From positions 1 to 5,182 of the forward strand of contig QNBQ01000170.1 in NCBI GenBank assembly GCA_003645735.1: a stretch of DNA of 5,182 nt, read 5' to 3'. Each line of letters opens with the position of its first letter. Positions within the stretch are counted from its first letter, which is position 1. The notes under the pieces are model-generated. The model had not been told where the DNA came from, ran no database searches, and saw only the letters and a program-made list of their open reading frames with translations. The position numbers and the translations under genes are program-made. The stretch comes from Candidatus Poribacteria bacterium. Its GTDB lineage: Bacteria > Poribacteria > WGA-4E > B28-G17. Below, one piece after another: positions 1-4,736 of the stretch.

Positions 1-750
1 GGCCTGTATCGCCTCGTCGTATTCCTTGTTGTTGAAGTGGATCATCCCGATCTGGAACTGGGCCTTGGGCGCGTATTTCTCGGAGCCGGTGTCTATCACG
101 TTCTGAAACTCGGCGAGCGCCTTATCGTATTCGCGCTTGTTGTAATAGACCATCCCCCTGTAATACATGACGGCGGGCAGAAGATCGCTCGTTCTGTATT
201 CCTCCTCGAACTTGTTCAGCTCCTCCAACGCTTTGTCCCAATCCCCCAGCCCGTAGTAACAGATCGCCCTGTTGAACTTCGACTCGTCCACCAGGGGGCT
301 TGTGGGGTAGTCCTTTATCAGCCTGGTGAACTCCCTCAGCGCCCTGTCGTAGTTCTTCTTCTCGAAATGGCCCATGGCGATCGAGTAAAGCGCGTCGTCG
401 GCGTAATCGCTGTCGGGGTATTTCCTTATCAGCTTTCTGAACAGGATGAAGGCGTCCTCCTCGCCGGGCGGGATCCTGGAGGCGATGTTGAAGAGCGCGT
501 CGTCGGCGTAGGGGCTGTCCTCGTATTTGTCGAAGACCTTTCTGTAGAGGGCCAGCACCTTCTTGAGCCTCTCAGGCTCCTCGTAGCTGGCGGGAGGGGT
601 GTCCAGCTCGACCGCCTTCTGATAGAGCTTTGCTGCCCGCTCGTAGTAGTTCTTGAAATATCCCTCCTCGCTTTTGGAGAGCCTCCCCACGACGAACCCT
701 ATCACGAAAACCGCGACGATGATCGCCTCAAGGATGTAAAACCTCTTCAC
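1..750 (-). CDS. Membrane-anchored TPR-repeat protein (C-terminus outside window)
   Basis: The frame gives 250 residues and is still open at the window edge, so the C-terminus is missing. Residues 5-22 form one hydrophobic segment after a KR pair, which looks like an uncleaved signal anchor that leaves the rest outside the cytoplasm. From about residue 30 onward the chain is alpha-helical tetratricopeptide repeats of 34-36 residues: typical units are at about 97-130, 131-166, 169-203 and 205-240, with another starting at 242 (KEYDEAI). The KYPDSDYADDALYSIA style resembles the BamD/CpoB (YbgF) type of TPR. Such repeats bind partner proteins, often in envelope assembly, but no partner can be named. 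The start is GTG at 748-750, preceded by GGAGGGGG. The overlapping ATG at 750-752 is followed directly by TGA and cannot be the start. A strong promoter lies just upstream. The TPR call is sure; the cellular role is unknown. Confidence 0.88.
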   Translation of the reverse strand, partial: MKRFYILEAIIVAVFVIGFVVGRLSKSEEGYFKNYYERAAKLYQKAVELDTPPASYEEPERLKKVLALYRKVFDKYEDSPYADDALFNIASRIPPGEEDAFILFRKLIRKYPDSDYADDALYSIAMGHFEKKNYDRALREFTRLIKDYPTSPLVDESKFNRAICYYGLGDWDKALEELNKFEEEYRTSDLLPAVMYYRGMVYYNKREYDKALAEFQNVIDTGSEKYAPKAQFQIGMIHFNNKEYDEAIQA

Positions 751-761
751 ATTCCCCCTCC
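751..761 (-). promoter_or_regulatory. Ribosome binding site of the TPR gene
   Basis: On the minus strand GGAGGGGGAAT lies directly before the GTG start codon. It decides the start, because the nearby ATG is followed at once by a stop. The GAGG can also pair with a CCTC four bases upstream (757-768 on the plus strand), giving a small 4-bp hairpin over the site. Confidence 0.7.
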
Positions 762-786
762 GATGAGGTCTCAAAAGGCCTGTTGA

Positions 787-815
787 ATTCTAACACAACG
801 CCTATAACCTGTCAA
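787..815 (-). promoter_or_regulatory. Sigma70-type promoter of the TPR gene
   Basis: Read on the minus strand, TTGACA (810-815) is a perfect -35 box. A 17-bp spacer follows, then TAGAAT (787-792), one mismatch from TATAAT. Transcription would start near 780, leaving a leader of about 30 nt that contains the ribosome binding site. The promoter begins 13 bp after the stop codon of the upstream gene. AT-rich boxes at ideal spacing stand out in this GC-rich DNA. A 10-bp palindrome, GAGGCGCCTC (818-827), lies just upstream of the -35. Confidence 0.8.
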
Positions 816-828
816 GCGAGGCGCCTCC

Positions 829-2172
829 TCACCTCCCCTTGAGCGCGTTGACGAGCCTGCATCCGCTCAGCCTCGCCGATCCCCCCTCGACCCTTATCCC
901 ATACCAGCTTCCCCTCCTACAGGTGAAAAAGGCCGATCTGGCCATGAGTTCCCCCCTCACGATGATCTCGCATCTGTTCGGGTCGACGCCGCCCCCGAAG
1001 AGATCCCTGGGTGAAAGCTCGACGACCGTCCCGGGCTCGACCGTCAGCCTGCTCCCCTTCGGCACGATCAGATCGCCGATCAGGAAAACCTTTCCCCTCC
1101 ACCTATGCTCCCCTTCCAGCCTTACGGCCCTTTCCGCATTTCCCAGCTCGGATCGTATCGCCTCGCCCCACCGCTCCGGCGTGTTCGGATCCCACCGGTT
1201 TATCCTGATCGTCCTGATACCCTTGACCTGCGTCGATTTGCAGTCGTGCCACCACCAGAACCACACCCCGTCGGCGGGGTGTTCGGAGCTGAGTGCCAGC
1301 CTGATCTGCTGGTGCATTCCCAGGTGATCCGGTTTCGATCCGTATGCCTGCAGCGCGATGTGCACCTCGGCCCCCTCGTTCCCCGCCCTCCTCAGGAGCT
1401 CCCTCATCCTCCTGACGGCCCGCGGTATTTTGAGGTATCTCTCAAACTCGTTTCGGGCGCGCGCCGCCCAGATGTAGGCGTCGGGGCTTATCATGACGAC
1501 GTCCACATCCTTCAGAAACGGAACCACCTTCCGCGAGGGATGTCCGGCTGAGAGATCGATGAAGATCCTGTGCTCCCTCCGCCCGCCCTCCCTCTCCGCC
1601 GCCTTTATCCGCCTTATAAGCTCACCACATAGCTCCGGCTTATACCTCTTCCTGATGCTGTTCGGCTCCTCGGCGATATACCAGCCCGCTATCCCGCCCG
1701 GGAAGCTCTCGGCCTCGTATCGGCACATCTCCTCGACGAACCTCCTCAGCCCCTCCCAATCCCTCGAGGCGGCGAACATCGCATACATCTCGCCGATGAG
1801 GATCCCTCCCTTCCCCTCCGTCTGCTTCTTCACCTCGTCGAGGTAGCTCCTCCAGAAGAAGAGCCTCCATCCCAACCCCGGGCCGAAGCGGGATTTGAGG
1901 CTCGAAAGCCTCCTCTCCTCGCGGGGGTAGGCTTTCAGCCAGAGGGGCAGCCCTCCCCAGAACCTCTTACCGCTCACATCCCTGGCGTATTCGTCCTGGA
2001 AGTAGTGGTGGAACAGGGTTATCCCGGCCTCGAACAGCTCGGATATGTCGTCCCTCACCCCCCTATACCCCATCGCCTCGTCGAGCTTGAAATAGGCGTT
2101 GAACATCCCCGCGGGCGGGGCGCCGATCGATAGGAGCGATGAGAGCATGAGGGCGATCGAAGCCGGTATCAT
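829..2172 (-). CDS. Putative secreted TIM-barrel glycoside-hydrolase-like protein with short beta-helix tail
   Basis: 447 residues. Residues 1-22 are hydrophobic and may be a signal peptide, though there is no basic n-region and no clean cleavage site. Residues about 23-345 read like a TIM-barrel glycosidase. GWYIAEEPN (163-171) resembles the strand-4 'NEP' motif of clan GH-A, with E169 as candidate acid/base. DVVMISPDAYIW (224-235) and HIALQAYGS (271-279) look like strand ends, and GVWFWWWHD (302-310) like the aromatic last strand. At the seventh-strand position, where a nucleophile Glu might be expected, there is Q275. Residues about 358-441 (GDLIVPKGSRLTVEPGTVVEL, then IIVRGELMA and WYGIRVEGG) match the style of right-handed parallel beta-helix repeats, but give only a few coils. 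I chose the ATG at 2170-2172 because GAGGTGA precedes it and the hydrophobic stretch starts there. The frame is open up to 2358, but that would overlap the divergent oxidoreductase and its promoter. No family or substrate is assigned. Confidence 0.72.
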   Translation of the reverse strand: MIPASIALMLSSLLSIGAPPAGMFNAYFKLDEAMGYRGVRDDISELFEAGITLFHHYFQDEYARDVSGKRFWGGLPLWLKAYPREERRLSSLKSRFGPGLGWRLFFWRSYLDEVKKQTEGKGGILIGEMYAMFAASRDWEGLRRFVEEMCRYEAESFPGGIAGWYIAEEPNSIRKRYKPELCGELIRRIKAAEREGGRREHRIFIDLSAGHPSRKVVPFLKDVDVVMISPDAYIWAARARNEFERYLKIPRAVRRMRELLRRAGNEGAEVHIALQAYGSKPDHLGMHQQIRLALSSEHPADGVWFWWWHDCKSTQVKGIRTIRINRWDPNTPERWGEAIRSELGNAERAVRLEGEHRWRGKVFLIGDLIVPKGSRLTVEPGTVVELSPRDLFGGGVDPNRCEIIVRGELMARSAFFTCRRGSWYGIRVEGGSARLSGCRLVNALKGR

Positions 2173-2175
2173 CCC

Positions 2176-2194
2176 CGAGCTCACCTCATGAGGT
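2176..2194 (-). promoter_or_regulatory. Ribosome binding site of the hydrolase-like gene, inside a palindrome
   Basis: On the minus strand GAGGTGA lies about 8 nt before the ATG at 2172 and supports that start. Its AGGT is the 3' half of the 12-bp perfect palindrome ACCTCATGAGGT (2183-2194). In RNA this could form a 4-bp stem with a CATG loop that covers part of the site. A second palindrome, GTTTAAAC (2193-2200), abuts it. Confidence 0.55.
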
Positions 2195-2219
2195 TTAAAC
2201 AGGGGAATGGCCGCCGAAG

Positions 2220-2249
2220 TTGACGTCCTGAACCCCTTTATGGGATAAT
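2220..2249 (+). promoter_or_regulatory. Candidate sigma70 promoter of the oxidoreductase gene
   Basis: TTGACG (2220-2225) is one mismatch from the consensus -35. An 18-bp spacer follows, then GATAAT (2244-2249), one mismatch from the -10. The expected start is near 2256, giving a leader of nearly 40 nt that carries the AGGAGG site. The -10 lies within an inverted repeat at 2235-2254. I found no equally good minus-strand promoter for the divergent gene in this gap. Confidence 0.55.
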
Positions 2250-2254
2250 AAAGG
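2235..2254. repeat. 7-bp inverted repeat over the -10 box, possible operator
   Basis: CCTTTAT (2235-2241) and ATAAAGG (2248-2254) are perfect inverted copies separated by 6 bp. They bracket the putative -10 of the plus-strand promoter in the middle of the divergent gap, a usual position for a repressor site acting on one or both genes. The function is inferred from position and symmetry only. Confidence 0.4.
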
Positions 2255-2280
2255 CCGTCGTCTGAAAAAACCGGAGGGTG

Positions 2281-2286
2281 AGGAGG
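2281..2286 (+). promoter_or_regulatory. Ribosome binding site of the oxidoreductase gene
   Basis: AGGAGG ends 7 nt before the ATG at 2294. An in-frame TTG at 2291-2293 directly precedes that ATG, but would sit only 4 nt from the site, so the ATG is preferred. Confidence 0.7.
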
Positions 2287-2293
2287 TCGATTG

Positions 2294-3337
2294 ATGAAGG
2301 AGATAAAGGTCGGGGTGATAGGCGTCGGCGGCATCGCCCAGGGCGCACACATACCCAACTACATGAAGATCCCGGGGGTTAAGGTCTACGCCGTTTGCGA
2401 CATAATCGAGGAGAGGGCCAAGGAGGTTGCCAAGAGGTTCGACGTCCCGTATTACTTCACCGACTACAAGAAGCTAGTGGAGATGGACGAGCTGGACGCC
2501 GTCAGCGTCTGCACCCCCAACAAGTTCCACAAAGATCCCACCGTCGCGGCGTTGAAGGCCGGGAAACACGTCCTGTGCGAGAAGCCGATGGCCACCAGCG
2601 CCGAAGAGGGGAGGGAGATGGTCGAGGCGGCCAAAAAGTCGGGCAAGATACTGATGATCGGCATGAACAACCGGTTCAGAGGCGAATCCCAGGTGCTCAA
2701 AAAGCTGATAGACGAGGGCGAGCTGGGAGAGATATATTTCGCCAGGGCGTTCGCCATAAGGAGGAGGGGGATACCGAGCTGGGGAGTGTTCGTGCGCAAA
2801 GACATGTCGGGCGGCGGGCCGATGTATGACATAGGCGTTCACATACTGGATCTGACGATGTGGCTGATGGGCTTCCCGAAGCCGAGAGGGGTCTACGGGG
2901 TCACATACAGGAAGTTCGGCGACCGCCCCGACGCCGCGGCCGGCGGATGGGGGATGTGGGACTGGAAGCACTTCGACGTGGAGGATTTCGCCGCCGCCTT
3001 CATCAAGTTCGAAAACGGAGCCTCCCTTTACCTGGAGGCCTCCTGGGCGTCGAACATCGAGAAGGACGAGTTCAACAGCTACCTATTGGGAGATAAGGCC
3101 GGGGCGAGGCTGTTCCCCTTGCAGATTTACGGTGAGCTGAGGGGAACCCTCGTCAACATCACTCCCGCCCACGTCCCCAGCCTCAACTCCCACGAGGAGG
3201 AGATAAGGAGGTTCATCCAGGCCATCCGCGAGGGGAAACCCTCCCCCATCCCGCCTGAGGAGTCGCTGACCGTCCAGAAGATCCTCGACGCGGTCTACAA
3301 ATCGGCCGAGACCGGCAGGCAGGTCAGGATCAGGTAA
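2294..3337 (+). CDS. Gfo/Idh/MocA family NAD(P)-dependent oxidoreductase
   Basis: A complete protein of 347 residues, the usual length for the family. These cytosolic enzymes oxidise or reduce hydroxyl groups of sugars, inositols and related polyols with NAD(P). The N-terminal Rossmann fold (about 1-125) shows the dinucleotide loop GVGGIAQ (10-16), the acidic end of strand 2 (CDI, D36), CTPNKFHK (73-80) and the hallmark EKP (96-98), with K97 as catalytic lysine. The C-terminal alpha/beta domain has GGGPMYDIGVHILD (173-186), in which D179 and H183 match the family's catalytic Asp and His. The end, HEEEIRRFIQAIREGKPSP, is also typical. It is transcribed divergently from the hydrolase-like gene, which suggests shared carbohydrate work, but sequence alone does not fix the substrate. 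Members of this family from uncultured bacteria are often misnamed after one sugar, so I give no symbol. I see no frameshift and no missing key residue. Confidence 0.95.
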   Translation: MKEIKVGVIGVGGIAQGAHIPNYMKIPGVKVYAVCDIIEERAKEVAKRFDVPYYFTDYKKLVEMDELDAVSVCTPNKFHKDPTVAALKAGKHVLCEKPMATSAEEGREMVEAAKKSGKILMIGMNNRFRGESQVLKKLIDEGELGEIYFARAFAIRRRGIPSWGVFVRKDMSGGGPMYDIGVHILDLTMWLMGFPKPRGVYGVTYRKFGDRPDAAAGGWGMWDWKHFDVEDFAAAFIKFENGASLYLEASWASNIEKDEFNSYLLGDKAGARLFPLQIYGELRGTLVNITPAHVPSLNSHEEEIRRFIQAIREGKPSPIPPEESLTVQKILDAVYKSAETGRQVRIR

Positions 3338-3362
3338 GCTGGCACGGATCTTGTTTCACTAA

Positions 3363-3430
3363 TCCTCCCCGGGAGGGGATCGACGATCGATCCCCTCCCG
3401 AAAACCATTTCCCTTCGGCTCAGGGGAGGA
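3363..3430 (+). promoter_or_regulatory. Possible ribosome-site-sequestering leader of the propeller gene
   Basis: TCCTCCCC (3363-3370) is perfectly complementary to GGGGAGGA (3423-3430), which overlaps the propeller gene's ribosome binding site. The pair would close a structure around the 14-bp hairpin, sharing only base 3370. The pyrimidine arm of that hairpin can also pair with the same site. If real, this is a translational control element. The stretches are short and of low complexity, so chance pairing is possible. Confidence 0.3.
3370..3400 (+). terminator. Perfect 14-bp hairpin between genes, possible terminator without U-tract
   Basis: CGGGAGGGGATCGA (3370-3383) and its exact reverse complement TCGATCCCCTCCCG (3387-3400) flank the 3-nt loop CGA. 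The stem starts 32 bp after the oxidoreductase stop. It is followed by AAAACC rather than a run of T, and the other strand has no T-run after it either, so it is not a textbook intrinsic terminator. It may slow or end transcription, protect the 3' end of the upstream message, or belong to the leader of the next gene. Confidence 0.5.
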
Positions 3431-3432
3431 GG
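3428..3432 (+). promoter_or_regulatory. Ribosome binding site of the propeller-PEGA gene
   Basis: GGAGG, within a longer GGGGAGGAGG run, ends 5 nt before the ATG at 3438. That ATG is followed by a hydrophobic signal-like stretch, which supports the start. Confidence 0.7.
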
Positions 3433-3437
3433 TCGGG

Positions 3438-4721
3438 ATGGATACAAAAGTATACGCCCTGGCAATCGGGTTGATGTTGATTTCGTTAACAGGCCCGGGG
3501 GAAGGGTGGCAGCTTTTCCCCCAGGCCATCGATGAGGAGATCTACGCCGTCTGCTTTGTGGACGAGATGAGGGGCTGGTGCGTCGGGTCGGGAGGGCTGA
3601 TACTGGCGACGGTCGACGGCGGCAGGAGCTGGCACAGGCAGAGGGCGCCGGTCGACCTCGACCTATTCGACGTCTGTTTCATAAACCCGAACGTCGGCTG
3701 GGCGGTCGGCGAGGGCGGGACGATCATCCGGACGGAAAACGGCGGCGTCACATGGGTTAAGGTCGGGGCGCCCACGAGCAGAAGCCTCTACGCCGTCCAT
3801 TTCATCGACGACAAAACCGGCTGGGTGGCCGGCGGGCTCGGGACGATGCTCCAGACCACTGACGGCGGGGAAAGCTGGATCGAGCGGGGGAACGTCAGGG
3901 TGACGATAACCGACCTGTTCTTCGTCGACGATAGGACCGGCTGGGCCGTCGGCATAGGCGGGCTGATACTTCACACCGAGGACGGCGGGCTGAGCTGGGT
4001 CAAACAGGAGAGCGGCGTCCAGAGCTTCCTTTACGGCGTGCATTTCGTCGATTCGAACGAGGGATGGGCGGTCGGCGACGGCGTGATACTCCACACGGTT
4101 GACGGTGGTCGGAGATGGGAGGTTCAGGCGAAGGGGAGCTGGGTTTTGAAGTCGGTCTACTTCCCCAACCCCGCCCTCGGCTGGGCGGTCGGCAACGGCG
4201 GAGCCCTGCTCAGGACAACCGACGGCGGCAGGAGCTGGAGGAGGGAGAGGGTGGCGGTCGAGGACGACCTGCTCGACATCTCCCAGGGGGGGACCAAGGT
4301 CTGGGTCGTCGGCGGCAGGTCGATCCTGATGGAGCCGAACGTCCCGCTGCCCGAGAGGCCGGCGAGGACTGAGGTCGAGCTGGACGAGTCGGTGAGGATG
4401 CCTTACGAGCCGATTGTTAAGCTCTGCTCGTTGAGGGTCAACTCCGTCCCCGAGGGGGCCGAGATAATCCTTGACGACAGGCCCACGGGCCTGAAGACCC
4501 CGGCCCTGCTGGAGGAGCTGCCGCCCGGCAGACACGTCGTCAAACTGGTCAAGACCAACCACGGCCACGTGGAGAGGGCGGTCTTCCTGAGGGAGGGGGA
4601 GTCGAAGGAGATCGAGATCAGGCTCCCCAGCAGGAGCAAGCAGATATCGATCTTCGCAGCCGGCCTGACCGTCGCCGGGATAGCCGCCGCGGCGGTCTAC
4701 CTCTTCAGCGGAGCGTTTTGA
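3438..4721 (+). CDS. Ycf48/BNR-like beta-propeller with PEGA domain and C-terminal membrane segment
   Basis: 427 residues. Residues 5-19 are hydrophobic and probably form a signal peptide, so the body would be outside the cytoplasm. Residues 24-300 are a beta-propeller built from units of 40-41 residues: each full unit has GW(A/C/V)VG or GWVAG (from 46, 87, 128, 168, 209 and 248), then a GG/GD turn, I-L-x-T, and DGGxSW or a close variant (from 60, 101, 142, 182, 222 and 262). A seventh, worn unit ends at VWVVGGRSILME (288-299), which fits a seven-blade propeller of the Ycf48/HCF136 type. Residues 331-397 match a PEGA domain (SVPEGAEIILDDRPTG, then TPALLEELPPGRH), a small beta domain found in surface and envelope proteins. 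Residues 402-424 are a membrane span, leaving a tail of only three residues. Known Ycf48 aids photosystem II assembly; nothing here is photosynthetic, so here the fold more likely acts as a protein-binding scaffold. The barrel gene follows after 15 bp, which suggests a joint envelope role. Confidence 0.88.
   Translation: MDTKVYALAIGLMLISLTGPGEGWQLFPQAIDEEIYAVCFVDEMRGWCVGSGGLILATVDGGRSWHRQRAPVDLDLFDVCFINPNVGWAVGEGGTIIRTENGGVTWVKVGAPTSRSLYAVHFIDDKTGWVAGGLGTMLQTTDGGESWIERGNVRVTITDLFFVDDRTGWAVGIGGLILHTEDGGLSWVKQESGVQSFLYGVHFVDSNEGWAVGDGVILHTVDGGRRWEVQAKGSWVLKSVYFPNPALGWAVGNGGALLRTTDGGRSWRRERVAVEDDLLDISQGGTKVWVVGGRSILMEPNVPLPERPARTEVELDESVRMPYEPIVKLCSLRVNSVPEGAEIILDDRPTGLKTPALLEELPPGRHVVKLVKTNHGHVERAVFLREGESKEIEIRLPSRSKQISIFAAGLTVAGIAAAAVYLFSGAF
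3540..4337 (+). repeat. Tandem propeller-blade repeats inside the gene (about 120 bp period)
   Basis: Six full blade units and one degenerate one repeat every 120-123 bp. Some stretches are identical at DNA level: CGACGGCGGCAGGAGCTGG occurs at 3614-3632 and 4220-4238 (first and sixth units), and TCGGCTGGGCGGTCGGC at 3694-3710 and 4177-4193 (second and sixth units). This fits growth of the propeller by internal duplication or ongoing exchange between blades, although shared codon bias contributes. Confidence 0.8.
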
Positions 4722-4723
4722 AA

Positions 4724-4731
4724 GGGGGTGA
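4724..4731 (+). promoter_or_regulatory. Ribosome binding site of the barrel gene
   Basis: GGGGGTGA is one base from the ideal GGAGGTGA. It lies 5 nt before the ATG at 4737 and directly after the stop codon of the propeller gene, which supports co-transcription of the two. Confidence 0.65.
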
Positions 4732-4736
4732 GCGGG

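Noticed and set aside
37..786. Open frame of 249 codons on the plus strand
   Set aside because: It lies antisense to the TPR gene. Its translation is low-complexity, rich in V, L, G and P, with no domain pattern, while the minus strand gives clear TPR units, a promoter and a ribosome site.
818..827. Palindrome GAGGCGCCTC as a terminator of the hydrolase-like gene
   Set aside because: It has no loop to spare and no T-run, and it is followed at once by the TPR promoter; at most it is a small protein-binding site.
839..1551. Overlapping plus-strand frames opposite the hydrolase-like gene
   Set aside because: Their products are rich in S, P and R without motifs, and they are antisense to a gene with coherent domains and its own ribosome site.
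2291..2293. TTG as start of the oxidoreductase
   Set aside because: It directly precedes an ATG that is 7 nt from AGGAGG. The TTG would be only 4 nt away and adds one residue.
2173..2358. 62-residue N-terminal extension of the hydrolase-like protein
   Set aside because: The frame is open, but it would overlap the start of the divergent oxidoreductase and cover both control regions. It has no domain character, and a good ribosome site precedes the ATG at 2172.
3438..4721. Photosystem II assembly factor function for the propeller protein
   Set aside because: The blade motif matches the Ycf48 type, but PEGA and membrane-tail domains are added and no photosynthesis gene is nearby. Only the fold, not the function, is carried over.
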